Assembly: GCA_009739505.2 (NCBI GenBank)
Contig: CM019172.2
Span: forward strand, 31,619,873 to 31,683,872
Direction of reading: 5' to 3'
DNA length: 64,000 nt
DNA from: Apolygus lucorum
Taxonomy: Eukaryota; Arthropoda; Insecta; Hemiptera; Miridae
Shown: positions 24,068 through 36,835 of the stretch, piece after piece
Numbering within the stretch: the first letter of the stretch is position 1
Layout: every line of letters begins with the position of its first letter
Translations under genes and position numbers: made by a program
Notes under the pieces: generated by a model
The model's database searches: none
The model's input: only the letters and a program-made list of their open reading frames with translations
What the model was told of the DNA's origin: nothing

Positions 24068-25605
24068 TAGTGATAAAGTTGAAGTGAGGAAGAGCTCGTG
24101 CGCTCTCCGTAATTATTAAGTATTTATTCAGAGAAACTACAATATGTTTGTGAGGGCAGTCAATCAGCAGGACACCCTCCCACATGTTTCACAAAACAAA
24201 AACAAACAAACAAATTTATTAAGACTATTTTTGCTGACTCTCTCTCTAAACTCCACATATTTTATTATTATTCCTCCTACCCCTTCTTTCATGAGGTTCA
24301 ATCCTTTTAATTTGAATGGTACAACGATGGAATATCGTGTCATATTATAATCTAGAGAATTCCTCAAGAATACCTAACCAATTTCATAAAGAACGGTAGG
24401 TATGTTTTAGGAAATAATTCAGAGTTTTCGACCTTTTGCTGGCAATCAAAATTGGATTATTAAAAATTCAATCGTGATAAACTTAAGTTCAAACGATAAT
24501 GAAACGAGGAATGAAAAGTAAAGGAGGATCGAGTGGAATCATAAAAAATTCTATTCAACTGAGTGGGCGATTTTTAGCACAAGCCGTTTTTATGTAGATG
24601 AGCCGAGATGTATGTGATAACAAACGCATTGAGCTTTCAAATCCATCGATATAAAAAAGTAACCTCCACTGAGCCACGCCAGTTTCAATTCGGTTTTTCC
24701 CTGGGTCAAAAAAAGGAAGAAAGTATTTCAACTGAACCAACAGAAGAGCTCGAAGCATGATTGGAAAATGCGATTGAATCACATCTGCTCGCAATATCGC
24801 ACGGTCATACACGCACACAGACAGCTCGATCCGCAATATGCCAAATTGAACGAGACGCGAGGAATTCTAATCGGGGTTGGACTAAATGGATTTTGATTTA
24901 ATTGGAGCACCTTCCACTCACTTCATTCAAATACATTCATAAATTCGGCTAATTCATTGTCCTAGTACGTATCTTGTACACTGCAAGTGATCTTTTCAGA
25001 CAAAAATTTGGTTACAACTACTGAGGACTAGAGACTTTTCGTGAAATAATCCTCCTCTCCCTTAATTCTGCAATGGCGTTGTTGTGACAGGAAACTATAG
25101 GCATGTTTGGGTCCCAAAAACTAGAAAAAACAAAAACTACCAGCTCTAGTTAACTGTCTGCCCACTGGAGAGCTCATTAGTAGGTTAAGGAGGAGTCTCC
25201 CAGAACTCTCTGCTGCATCACCAGCCTAATACATGGAAGATAACTAAATTCAGATTAAAATTGCTTTAAAAGAGCAAGAACTATTAAAGAACAAATAAAT
25301 GCTCAAATCCATTGTCTGCTCACTGGAGAGTCCTCCCTTTCGAACAGAGTATCCCTGATGATCAGGAGAGTGAATTAGCGTGTTTTCCGCGTACTTCCCT
25401 GCGATATCAGTACTCTGCTAGGAGAACCAAGGCAGATTAAAGGCGTTTGACAGGAGCTAGAATAAATAAAATCGGCGGCCAAGTAGGTGTGGCACATAGC
25501 TTCGTAATATAGATCATCTCAAAACATCAATTTATGGCAGTACCGTATTAGGGGACCGCCTACACGTAAACCCGGGCCTTCTATGAATATTTCTTCGAAA
25601 TCGTC
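24068..25605. other. unassigned DNA with an 18-bp direct repeat and a Rep-B end
   Basis: TGTCTGCYCACTGGAGAG occurs at 25155-25172 and 25313-25330. About 25470-25530 is the Rep-B end phrase in minus orientation. No gene recognised. Confidence 0.45.
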
Positions 25606-25722
25606 TTTTACAATGGGGTTTTTCAGTCAATATTTTTAAATTTTTTAATTTTTTTTTTTTTTTCAAAAGAGTATGGCTCAGGATTAACGGTAATCGGATC
25701 TGTTCGTCGAGAAAATTACACA
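25606..25722 (+). repeat. Rep-E copy 2
   Basis: It matches 10284-10396 through the T-rich tract and 'gttcgtcgagaaaat'. It runs directly into the duplicated cluster at 25723-26755. Confidence 0.75.
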
Positions 25723-26755
25723 CAAAAATTACACACAACAAAAAAAGCTTTGCATCACCCTGATTCATTCAGAAATACTCACAGGAAAAATTTGGGGTTT
25801 GGATTTTTGAAAAGTGTATCAAATCACCCACCAAATAGAAACAACGGAAAAAACTTTATTTGGATAATTTTCTTTAGTTAAAAAAATTCTTCCTAAAAAA
25901 AATGCAAAAACTGAAAACCTCACTTTTTAAAAATTGAAAAAAAAACACTCGGAATAGTAACCAACAGGTTGGTTATTGCTGAGAGAGCCTTTTGACCTTT
26001 GTATTGAGTGTCAGGCCATAAGGAAAAAGTCAAAGAAATTCAGATTGATACACCGGAAATTACACACAACAAAAAAAGCTTTGCATCACCCTGATTCATT
26101 CAGAAATACTCACAGGAAAAATTTGGGGTTTGGATTTTTGAAAAGTGAGTGAAAAGTGATACACTTTTCAAAAATCCAAACCCAAAATTTTTCCTGTGAG
26201 TATTTCTGAATGAATCAGGGTGATGCAAAGCTTTTTTTGTTGTGTGTAATTTCCGGTGTATCAATCTGAATTTCTTTGACTCACCCACCAAATAAAAACA
26301 ACGGAAAAAACTTTATTTGGATAATTTTCTCTATTCAAAAAAATTCTTCCTACAAAAAACAAAAACTGAAATCCTCACTTTTTAAAAATTGAAAAAAAAA
26401 CACTCGGAATAGCGTCCAACAGGTTGGTTATTGCTGAGAGAGCCTTTTGACCTTTGTATTGAGTGTCAGGCCATAAGGAAAAAGTCAAAGAAATTCAGAT
26501 TGATACACCGGAACATGATGAATCGTGAATCCAGAAAAAAGAGAGCTGTTGACTTGGGCTCATCGTCGTTAGTTTAAACAAGAAGTTTGAATTTTTATTA
26601 ATAATGAAAATTATCCAATTAAAGTATTTTCGTTGTTTCTATTTGGTGATTAGATGTACTTTTCAAAAATCCAAACCTAGAATTTTTCCTGTGCATATTT
26701 CTGAATGAATCAGGGTGAAGCAAAGCTTTTTTTGATGTGTGAAATTAGAAACCAT
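25723..26755. repeat. duplicated and inverted repeat cluster with a 119-bp-arm palindrome
   Basis: Three modules, X, Y and Z, occur as X(25730-25815) Y(25816-25933) Z(25934-26057) X(26058-26147), then inverted X-Z (26162-26280), then Y(26281-26387) Z(26388-26512), then a more diverged inverted Y-X (about 26600-26752). The arms 26029-26147 and 26162-26280 are nearly perfect, with a 14-bp spacer. No coding function is apparent. The order suggests a direct duplication with an added inversion, as in a foldback transposon or break-repair product. Confidence 0.85.
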
Positions 26756-27467
26756 ATTACTCTCGCAGTTGCAATAACATGAGCACAACACCTATTTTAA
26801 AGTTCTTCAACACAGAAGAGAGATTGGCAGGTATGAATACACCAGAGTGAGATCAATCGGAGTTTTCTCCATCGAATCCTCCTCCCAACAATGTTTTGAT
26901 TGTTCGCAACCTTGACTCTCCATCACCACAACGTTTATCTGATTATACTGTTTTTATTTGCGTAGTTTCCGCGGTCTTCTGCTTGCAGTCCGAGTCTCGT
27001 TCATTACTCGAATGCTTCCTAGAAAACCGATTTCTCGCCGACTCCATCGTCCCATCGATCACTCCCTTCCTTCCCGAACAACTTTCTCAGTAGTGGCATG
27101 AAATATTCAAAACGATGCCTCCAACGGTGCAGGCAGACCACCCATCACGTCCCGAGGGTGCTCGACGAGCTTCGGGAATGCATTAGCGGTTATCAGCCGA
27201 CTAATCGCGAGCAATTTGTTGTTTCGGAAGAATGATACTCCGAGCTCGGCCATTACTTCATTAACGGCTTGTTGTGGAATCGGGTGGAAATCGGCTCAAT
27301 AAATAAAGTGAGATTATACAGGGTGTACCATTTTAAGGACCGCAAAACTTCGGGAGTCATTTCTACAACTAACTTAAAGAAAATGTCCTATAACATATTT
27401 TAATCCATAAAAATCCCAGTTATTTTGCTTTAGATTTCATACGTGTTCTCGACCTTAAGCCATGAAT
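26756..27467. other. unassigned DNA
   Basis: A 65-codon frame at 26896-27093 is unrecognised. Nothing else. Confidence 0.4.
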
Positions 27468-28036
27468 ACGCTGCAAATTATTACACAAAGGTTTATTTTT
27501 TTCTGTATATAAATAACTTGCCGGCAAAGAATACAGCTTTGCCATTGTCACTCCCAACCATAATTTTGCTTCACAATCAAAGTTATTACGAACACGCTTC
27601 ACACTAAATTCGGAGAAATAAGGAGTTGTGGTATATGGAAATTCTATATATATTATTCGAAACTCGAAGAATCGAACAGCGATCGCATTTCTGTCAGCTA
27701 AAATTTGAACGGAGATTAGGCCTCTATCGCGATTCACAATCGTGTTTCTGATTTATCGTAAGTCCAACCCTTAAGTTCTCGTAGGGAGCGAACGGTTTGA
27801 CCTACAGAGCTCCGGGTGGTCTCTAGAAATGCTAAAAATTCAATAATATTTCAAATTGATGAAAAAACAATACCTTCATATAGAAAGGTTTTGAGCTAGG
27901 GCGTTTTCAAAATTTCAGCCCTCATTTTTCAATCCTTAGAAGTGACTGAACAACGAAAAGCTTCGAGGCACAACTAGACCCCAAATGGAGCCCACCTACC
28001 AAATTTCATCAAAATGTGTGAAAGTTTGGAAAGTGC
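27468..28036 (+). mobile_element. Rep-A copy 5, long 5' variant, 3' end replaced by Rep-B
   Basis: Between the 5' motif and 'cgatcgcattt' it carries about 150 bp absent from most copies ('cacaatcaaag...cacgcttcacactaaattcg'). The 3' third, including the GC array and hairpin, is missing. At about 28037 the sequence changes to Rep-B. Confidence 0.8.
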
Positions 28037-28478
28037 CGGGTAGCAGATGCTACTATCAATTTTAAAGCCTTGATTTTCATTGGGGACCATCTACAACCTA
28101 ATCCGCATAATCCCTGAAAATTTCATCGAAATCGGATGAAAAATGTGGAAGTTATGGATGTTACAAGGAATTAACGTTTGCGCATGCGCAGTGGCTACTA
28201 TCAGTCCGGGGGTAATGATTTTCAGAGGGGGCCATCTACACGCCAACCCGCACAATCCCTGAAAATTTCATCGCAATCGGATGAGAATTGTAGAAGTTAT
28301 GGCTGTGGCAAGGATCCATGACCGACAGGCAGACAGACAGACACGGAACCAAAATTGTTCAGAAAGGTCTGAAACGTAAAACGCGAGTGGAAATTTCGAT
28401 TTTGAAGTACTTTTTTTCAACCTTAAAAAGTTAAAACAAAGCTTCCGCTATCTTGGTAGACTCGGAAGCAATAATAAG
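28037..28478 (-). repeat. Rep-B copy 2
   Basis: Minus-strand copy with the paired 'gaaaatttcatcg.aatcggatga' rounds, the 'cagacagacagacac' tract and the end 'cttggtagactcggaagcaa'. It abuts Rep-A on the left and a LINE fragment on the right. Confidence 0.8.
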
Positions 28479-28499
28479 GAGAAAAATACGTTTCAGTGC

Positions 28500-28935
28500 A
28501 AGAGAACTGCTCTGAGCAAACTGATTCACATTGCGTGGGAGGGTTAATACCACGGGATTCCATTGAGGAATTTCTGGAAATGAGATTGCTGACGAGCTTG
28601 CTAAACTTACCTGCAACGGCCCACCGTCTAATGAACCTGTTACTCCAGCTGTGAAGAAGACAAGCAAGGAATGTCGGAGAAATGCCGCTTAGAGCACGGA
28701 ATGGGAAGACCTCCAAGGACTTAATGGCCAATTTCCGTCTCATTGTAGGCCATGACTTTCTATGAGCCATAATTGACAATAAAAATGTGTCCACTGTGAG
28801 ATCTGCAGGAATTATGGACGACATGAACAGGCAGGTGAAATCCTCCAAATGGTACTTTCTCAGCCTAAAAAATAAAACAGCCTCCCCTCTGGATAATCTC
28901 ATAAGTGATTGCTAATGGCTAGGCAGATCAACCCT
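28500..28935 (+). pseudogene. decayed LINE 3' end (RNase H tail and zinc knuckle)
   Basis: Reading the plus strand across several frames: GISGNEIADELAKL (RNase H C-terminus, preceded by an in-frame stop), then FRLIVGHDFL (the FRxxTGHD signature) in another frame, then CVHCEIC in a third. The order matches the LINE remnant at 7690-8692 and the gaps are many frameshifts. It is an old dead copy. Confidence 0.7.
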
Positions 28936-30429
28936 TAAGTACGGACGAAGGGAGATTTTTTCCGACGTGAATAAAGAGATAAAGAGGGAGAGAAAGCGAG
29001 AAGTAAATGAATAAATTAAAGGACTCCCTCTATATTTTGGTAGAGTATTTCGAGGACAGAAGGCCATTAGACAATAATCCCTACCATTCCTTTCCCGGTA
29101 GAGATATACAGTCTAGAAAGGAGAGGTCTTTTGTTGGTCTCACCGCTGCGCTGGGTATCCCGCTATTTCTGAAACCCCTGCATTTCCCCTTTCAACCTAA
29201 TAGCCTCGGGGCTGGGGCTAGTTCCGTCGTTCTTTATACCGAGGGGAAGGATAACATTCGTCCCATTAATTCACAAATGGTCGATTTCATTATTGGACAG
29301 CTCTTCCCTTCTGGGAAATGTAAGAATGGATGGACGAAATCTCTCGCCATCTGAGAAGAAGAATAAATCAAATACGATGGTAGAAATTCAAACTACATCA
29401 AGAATTAACAGTGACTCAAAGAGCTTTTGAGGTTAGGTTCATTCAACAGTTGTGAGTCGTACCTGATACCTCTCCGATTAATGGAACAGCAGAATGTCTG
29501 CAAATAGAATATTTTTGAAGTTCCTAATCTCAACGACTATGAGTATCAATGGGGAGTTTGTCTCACAATTTTTTATTTTTTTATTTTTTGAAGGGGGGTT
29601 CACAGACATGGAAGAAAAGCATAGTGTGCTGCTCGAAAACGCATCCAAGAAATTCAGAGAATTTAAGGAAGATGGAAATTTTAAATGTACCGGGAGTCTG
29701 TGACGTGACGAATTTCCCCTTACGACAGCAGCGCTACCTCTGATAGCGCACATGAAACAACTTGAATGAACTTGATTTGAACACACAAGTGCACCAGGAA
29801 CTGGCTGAGAGAACCCAGACACGAAAGTGACGAAAAGAAGTAATTTTACTCACTCTTTTTTACAATATGATCCCACCTATTAGTTTATCAAGCACCTTCT
29901 CCTTTAGTTTCTATATTAGTTAGTTTTGATATTTGAATCACATTATTTGAGTGGATTGTTTCATGTAGTCTCGAGGGCGCCTACAACTCTACCTGTTGAC
30001 ATTCTCTGACACTATTTGCCGAAACTCCTCTTATGCTTCGCCAGAGCACAGTTTAGACACTGTTTCACTTATTTAGGCATTTACTTCTACAGTAATTTTT
30101 TTCCCTTGCGTATTCCTGGTGTTAAACGTTATTCTAGGGCTCTATTATAGGATTTGACTAGAAATTTCAGAATGTAAAATTGAGGCAAATTCCCCATTAC
30201 CCGTTTCTATAATAAAAAGCTGTTATAATTGAACTTACTTCACCAACCTTATGTATCGAAATGTCAAATGAATCAAAATTTACAATTCACCAAAATATCC
30301 TGTATATCAACATTTATATGTGACAAATGAGCCTAAGGATTAAGCTTGAATTGGATAGTTCTGATGTTCCTTTTCTCAACGAATATAATTATCAATAACC
30401 CGATTGTCAGAAAGAGCTGATGTAAGTAA
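28936..30429. other. unassigned DNA
   Basis: The 115-codon frame 29007-29354 (+) has no motif I recognise and no clear start context or intron signals. Frames on both strands around 29478-29822 overlap. Confidence 0.35.
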
Positions 30430-30880
30430 GAGTAAACCTGAAAAGAATCCACATGGTCCCCTCAGCTACAGGCCAATCAGCTTGCTACCGCACTCTTGCC
30501 TGCAGCAGCTTCTCGGGGTTGTTGGAACGAGAACTCTTTGAAGGAAGCAATGTCTGCCATGGATTATTCCTTGAGACTGAGAAAGCGTTCGATGAGGAGT
30601 GGCTCGAGGGCTGCCTGCCAAGGTGATGGACGAACTTCCTTTGCCAAATTCTGACAGATATCTGGGCTAAGCCTAGATAGACGACTGATATAGATCCAAC
30701 ATGTTCCAGCGGTAGTGGACTAGATTCCACCTCATGAAGACAATGTATGGGTCGTCATCTACATTACCTCAGGAATTGAAGAGATTCTACGCATCACTAG
30801 TGCGGCCAATATGGCTTTATTCCTGCAGCATTTGGGGCTCTACATCCAAGTCTCAACTTAGCAAATAGGAAACGGTGCAA
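30430..30880 (+). pseudogene. decayed Jockey-like LINE reverse transcriptase
   Basis: Pieces in order are SYRPISLLP (about 30467-30495), KAFDEEWLEGCL (about 30584-30620, RT motif A region) and LVRPIWLYSCSIWGS (about 30800-30845, RT C-terminal region). The last closely resembles the block at 55061-55100 of the Jockey copy. Stops and frameshifts lie between the pieces. Internal parts, including the YxDD region, are deleted. Confidence 0.75.
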
Positions 30881-32691
30881 AATTGATTGTCCCATGGTAA
30901 GTCTGAAATGCGAAAATCCTTCAAGACTTCCAATTGCCACGTGAACAAGAAGAAATCACCACGTCGTCCACCAAATTGTATTCCACATTTAGACAACACA
31001 CGAACACTCAACTTCACAAACCTCCAAATCACACCAGCAGCATTAGTTCATCTTTCCTCCGCTAGGGATAGTAAAGCATTTTTTCCTTGAATCAGCTGCA
31101 TCGCATTATCTCAAGCTTTACCAAAATACGTAACTGATCTCACATGATTCAAAGTGAAAACGCATTATTATCCTAAGCAGATGATACATGAACTATTGCT
31201 GGTGTGGTTTAGATATGAAAATCGCTAAACTCCTCTACATGCTCATCGTCACCTCTAGAGAAAACATGTTGCCCCCTGGCCTTAAATAAGAAGGAAACAA
31301 ATACTATTAAGTAACGTACGTCAAGTCGACACGTCGTTTCTTCCATCGTTTCTGAGGAAGAAGAAGAATAAAAACATTCGTATATTTTCTTCTTTTCATA
31401 CGATTCTTCAGTCAACTCAGTCAACGTCAGTAATCGGTAGGAGTCTAGATGTAGAAGCTTGTAACTCGAGACACCGGGTGTATATGGGAAAAAAAGACAG
31501 TAATATTCTGTTCTCACATAACGTCGAGGAAGAGGATGACGAGAGAAAATGAAAAGGAATTGAAAGGAATTGGCAGGAGGGTCCCAAGAGGGAACCTTAG
31601 GTTTATTGAGTTGAGAGCTACCAGTAAGTGGGTCGCGCTCTAGAGTTTGCGGGGAAGAAACGCATACCCGACCGAAGAGGATGTTCTACCAGGGAAATCG
31701 AAGACAAAAATAAGGCGTTTGAAGAGATAGGCCTCATCTCGCGAGTGGGATAGATTTCCCCCAGTATATTTCCCTCTAAGTAATTCATTTTTCTCTGCAA
31801 AAGATGCGTTCAAGCCTTTAAATTTTTCAAAACATTTAAAAAAAAAGTTGATGCCATTGAAATAGTTTCATTTTTCTCGAAAATTCGCTAATAAGTACGA
31901 AATTTTGCCGGTTTGACGAAAATTACTAAACGATTTGAGTTTTAACCCATTGGGACCCCAAAAATAGTTTGTAAGTATTAGAAAGACGGGAAATTGTATG
32001 CCCTTCCTTACTGTGTAATCAGATTTGTACATAAATTAAAGGAGTAGTCGGCATTTTTGTTGAACTAGGCTCTTTCTTCATTAAGGTCAAAAAACACGAG
32101 AGAAAAAAAAATCTTCACAGTGAAAAAACCCGGATTTTTATGGAGTAAAAAAAAGGTATATGACACTTTCTTACTTGAAGTAGACGTAGAAACAACTTCT
32201 GAAGTGGGGCACCCTGTACGTCTCTTACGAATCATTCTTCATAGTTTCATCATAGTACTTATAGAATATTTATAGTATCCACTTATAGTGACCACTTCAG
32301 CCTTTTAGGCATGCTTTGGTCACAATATAGCCGCTAAGGCGGTTCTATTGCGACGGGCATCAGTCTCTCTCTAGGACATTCTCAGTTGGATATTATGGTG
32401 TGATTGAGAGATCATCTGAGTTACACATTCCCACTCCATTCGGCCGTAAGTTTCAATTTATCAGGATATATCTGCCTTCATCCCTGTGTGTACAAGGATT
32501 TTCCGCTTATTAGGCTTATTTAGTTTAGTTAGATAGCTTATGGAAGTGTAGTTCGAACTGCATGTTATTTAAGCACCAATCTCTTTCAAAGGGGTGGAAA
32601 TGAAAGTACATCTTTTATACCTCATGAAATTATCCATTCGCGAAATTTCAAAATGAAAAATTGCACATCAACCGTAGGCTACCATTTTTAT
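30881..32691. other. unassigned DNA
   Basis: No recognised gene. A 102-codon frame at 31209-31517 (-) is unrecognised. Confidence 0.4.
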
Positions 32692-33308
32692 CTACCCTTC
32701 CTCAATTATCTCTCAAATCATCGGTCATTTGAACTGGAAAATCCTTTAGCGTGGCTCTACCAGGTATTTTGGTAAATTATGGCATGGGATCCTCATTTTG
32801 AACCCTCATGCCTAATAGGCAGATGTCCCTTAGAGTGTGCCTAATAGGCCGGTAACTCTCCGAACAAGAATTTAAATCATGTACCAGCCGAAATGGAAAG
32901 GTACCAAATTAGCGGGGTAAAAATTAATAAATATGTTAAAAACATTTATTTTTTTAAACATTTTTTTAACCAAATTAGCGGGGTAAAAATTAATAAATAT
33001 GTTAAAAATAAAATAAATATAATGTAAACATAATATGTTTACATTATATTTATTTTATTTTTAACATATTTATTAATTTTTGCTCCGCTAATTTGGTACT
33101 TTTCTTTTTCGGCTGGTACATGATTTAAATTCTTGTTCGGAGAGTTACCGGCCTATTAGGCACACTCTTAGGGACATCTGCCTATTAGGCATGAGAGTCC
33201 AAAATGAGGATCCCATGCCATAATTTACCAAAATACCTGGTAGAACCACGCTAGATGATTTTCCAGTTCAAATGACCGATGATTTGAGAGATTATTGAGG
33301 AAGGGTAG
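32692..33308. repeat. 617-bp palindrome with arms of about 300 bp
   Basis: The whole interval folds on a centre near 33031. The arms differ at scattered sites. The left arm has an extra tandem copy of a stretch of about 40 bp starting ACCAAATTAGCGGGG (about 32905 and 32970) that the right arm lacks. Both arms carry 'gcctaataggc'-type blocks. No frame of note. It is a foldback transposon or an inverted duplication. Confidence 0.85.
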
Positions 33309-34265
33309 CAAATATTATTTGCTTTATTTTGCTCCAACTTGGCATTTGGATTTTACCAAATTATGTCATTTTTGTCCCGGAAGAATTTTAAAAATGACTC
33401 AACTCAAATGTTGGGGCTCTCACCCAGCTGATCTTAATTTTTCCCGATCGCTTCCTGTTGCCTCTGTGACTATGATTCATTCGGATTTCGGAATCGACTA
33501 ATCAATTTTGAGATGATAAAATTGACGGTAATCCAGAGTTGAGGCGGAGGGGAATTTCGCAACCTCTAAACAAAATGGCTATTATGACGAAGATAAAACC
33601 ATCTCTACCCTCTCCGTTCTACTCGAAACGTTAAATATTTATACGCATTCCCCGCTTCCCACATCCATCCTGTTTCCGTCGACCCTAAAACCACTTGAAA
33701 AGTGCCTACGAAAGCGAGGAAACCCCCCAGAAACTCCCTGCAGCAACATTGAAGTGTAAACATCTAAACAGCGGAGCCAGAGGGGAGTATTACACATACA
33801 AACACTCCTCGGGAATAATAAATACGAATAACCATTTTGCTCGTTTTCCTCCCCTCAGGACAAGTGGTAGGAGGAGGTTGTAGGGGAACAATTGAGAGGA
33901 GTTTTTTTCCGCCACAACAATGGAGGCAGGTGAACAATGGAAAAGTAATCCCCTGCACTTCTGTATGATATTACTTCGTAATGTATCTACATTAGACATT
34001 CTAGATCGTGAACCTGCTATCCTGCCTTTCAGCGTTTGGAGCCAAATTGTTATTTTTCAAGACGAGTTGGATGGAGACGTACAATAATTATTATTTTGTA
34101 CAAAATGTCTTATTTTATGGTCACAGGAATAAATATGCAGTTTATGGTGCCCTGGCACCATGGTGGCATCACTATTAGTTCCATGGTGGTACAGAGAATA
34201 ATTCATGAAAATCCGGAGGTATAATGAGAATTTTTCCTCAATTTCAATTCTTGGGTACAATTGAA
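33309..34265. other. unassigned DNA
   Basis: Short frames only (60-69 codons, both strands). Nothing recognised. Confidence 0.4.
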
Positions 34266-34497
34266 CCCGTTTTTTTTAAAGGGGTTATGTATCATTTGTG
34301 AAAATTTCGGGAAAACGCAAAAAACTATCCCAAGTCGTCAAAACGATCAAAACATCCCATTTTTTGAAATATTCCAACACAGCTAATTACTCCACAATCC
34401 TCCAGAAGTTTTCAGATTTTTTCAGCAAGGGGAAGTGTATCAAATTGCAATTTGAAATGCTCTCACATACCCCCTTTAAAAAAAAATCGATTTTTCA
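34266..34497. mobile_element. small MITE-like element, Rep-F
   Basis: TTTTTTTTAAAGGGGTTATG near 34268 is the inverse of CATACCCCCTTTAAAAAAAA near 34464. These give terminal repeats of about 20 bp around about 190 bp of non-coding DNA. The same AAAGGGG(T/C)TATGTG terminus recurs at 35546-35745. Confidence 0.5.
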
Positions 34498-34886
34498 GGA
34501 CTGAAATCATTTAAATAAACAGCTTTATTCATTGAATGAAACATGTTTTGATGAAAATATGTACATAAAACATCATAACATAAAATATTTATATGATCAG
34601 TTTATTATTTAGCCAACATGAAATGCTAAGAATGTTCTTCAGGAATGTAATTCTTCAACCTCTCTAGGTCAGCTAACGGAAATGAATGGGTTGATGGGAG
34701 TCCGGCAATTCACAGAATGGACTTTTGAGCATTGCTGGAGGTCATAACAATTTTGGGGACGATTTTTGGGGTGAAAGATGTGTAGCCGATCTACTAAGCG
34801 CACTTTTCTTTTGATGAGAGCGGAATCACGATAGCACGGGAGAAATCTATGCCCCCTCACATGGAAAAATTGTTCCCTTTTTGTCG

Positions 34887-35340
34887 AATTTTGCTTCCGA
34901 GTATACCAAGGTAGCGCACGCTTTTTTTTCACTTTTCAATATTGAAAAAAATGTTCTCCAAAATCAAAATTTCCACTCGCGTTTTACGTTTCAGACCTTC
35001 CTGAACAATTTTGGTTCCGTGTTTGTCTGTATGTCTGTCATGAAATCCTTACCACAGCCATAACTTCTACATTTCTCATCCTATTTTGATGAAATTTTCA
35101 GGGATTGTGAGGATGGGGGTGTAGATGGTCCCCTATGAGAATCATTACCCCCGGACTGATAGTAGCCGCCGCACATGCGTAAACGTGAAATCCTCGCCAC
35201 GGCCATAACTTCTATATTTCCCATCTGATTTGATAAAATTTTCAGGAATAATGCGAGTTGGATGATCATCATCGGATGATCGGATCATCTATATAGTCGG
35301 GTTAAGGATAAGAGGAAGCTACGTGCCACACCCACTTGAA
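34887..35340 (+). repeat. Rep-B copy 3
   Basis: It has all Rep-B landmarks from 'tgcttccgagtataccaagg' to 'gtgccacacccacttg'. The two internal rounds are clear (about 35048-35170 and 35190-35270). Confidence 0.8.
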
Positions 35341-35545
35341 ATTGTTCTCTTAGTTAGGGCAAGGTGGAGATTCAAAAGGAAGTGATTTCGGTTAATTATT
35401 TTCAATAAAAAAGCTTAGGAATCGACCAAGAAACAAAATTTAACCCCCCTTCCTTTAACGACATATTAATTATTATATACCAACCTGACAGTTCATTATT
35501 TGAGTCTCGAAACTCCAGGTCGACCACATAGGGAGTGAGTAAGTT

Positions 35546-35739
35546 TTCTTTTGAAAGGGGTTATGTGGCTCACATAGCCCCTTTCAAAAGACATCGGAAA
35601 TTTCTACCTGTTTTTTCTATGGGAAGCGTCAAGGATACGAGGTTCCTTTTAATCGCAATCGATGCAACCAAGTATGGAGACCCAGAAAATAAAAAAAAAA
35701 GTGAAAATGGCCGAAAATGTCACATAGCCCCTTTAAAAA
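35546..35739. mobile_element. Rep-F-like termini next to Rep-A
   Basis: GAAAGGGGTTATGTGGC at 35546 forms a tight hairpin with CACATAGCCCCTTTC (35568-35582). A second CACATAGCCCCTTT lies at 35721-35734, directly before Rep-A copy 6. This could be one MITE with a duplicated end. Confidence 0.45.
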
Positions 35740-36379
35740 AAAACGCTGCAAATTATTACACAATGGTTTATTATTTTTTATTTTTCTATATAGATCACTC
35801 GTCTGCAAAGCCACCAACGATCCAACATGAAGAAAAACATCGATCGCATTTCGGTCAGCTTTAATTTCAACGGAGATTAGGCCTCTTTTGCGATTCACAC
35901 TCGTGTTTCTGATTTATCGTACGTCTAACCCTTAAATTCTCGTAGGGAGCGAACGGTTTGTCCTACAGAGCTCCGGGTGGTCTCAAAAAATTCTAAAAAT
36001 TCTATAGAATCTTAAATTGAAGGAAAAACAATACCTTTATATCAAATTTTTTTGAGTTAGGGCGTTTTCAAAATTTCAAAATTGATTTTGGAACCCTTAG
36101 AAGTGACCTAAATCAACCAAAATCTTCGGGGCACAACTAGACCCCAAATGGAGCCTACATACCAAATTTCATCAAAATCGGTCAATGCTAAGTGGCAAAA
36201 GTGCCGCGTACGGCGGACGGCGTACGGCGTACGGCGTACGGCGGACGGACGGCCAAATTTTTATTCGATTTTTGGATTCTACGTACCTTGAAACGTAAAC
36301 CATCAAATTTTGAGGGGGTGTTAAATTTTTTTTTCTTGGTCGATTCCAAAGGTTCATTATTGAAAATAATAAACCAAAA
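35740..36379 (+). mobile_element. Rep-A copy 6, full length
   Basis: One of the best preserved copies. It has the longest plus-strand 7-bp array (about 36203-36253), made of GGCGTAC and GGCGGAC units, and an intact 3' hairpin. Confidence 0.9.
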
Positions 36380-36385
36380 CGGGTT

Positions 36386-36428
36386 CTTAGTAATTATTAA
36401 TTAATAACTTAGTAATTATTACTAAGCT
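36386..36428. repeat. AT palindrome
   Basis: CTTAGTAATTATT and its inverse flank a short AT-rich core immediately after Rep-A copy 6. Confidence 0.7.
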
Positions 36429-36835
36429 ATAAAGGAACCGAAATATTAAAAAATCGAATATTTTGTGAATGTTATCCCCTCACTTGCCCCCTTCGCTATG
36501 CTAATTTTGATACTCCGGTGAAATAGTGTTTGGAAGTTTTTTGAGTCGAACAAAAAAATAAACACGCAAATCGGTAGGAAATTGAGAAAGAAATTTACTC
36601 CTCAAACCGACTTTCTTTTGGAAGTAGGAAAGACATTCATACCCACACAACCAATAAATAGAAAAACAAACAAAAATTCAATAATAATAAGAATCACCAA
36701 TAGCAATAATACCAATAATATTTAGAAGCACGAATGTGAAGCTATTTCTTCCAAATAAACTTGATAGCGAAGGTAGCAAATAGTAGTAGGTAGTAGGTAG
36801 CTATGGCGGTTAATAACTCCTTCAATTTATTGGAT

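Noticed and set aside
23916..24119. Frame beginning MNRKRGLISVQI, repeated at 27420, 35629 and 50099
   Set aside because: It is the antisense Rep-A 5' region; it is short and varies in length and end in each copy.
29007..29354. 115-codon frame as a possible host exon
   Set aside because: No recognisable domain, splice context or neighbour; not enough to support a gene.
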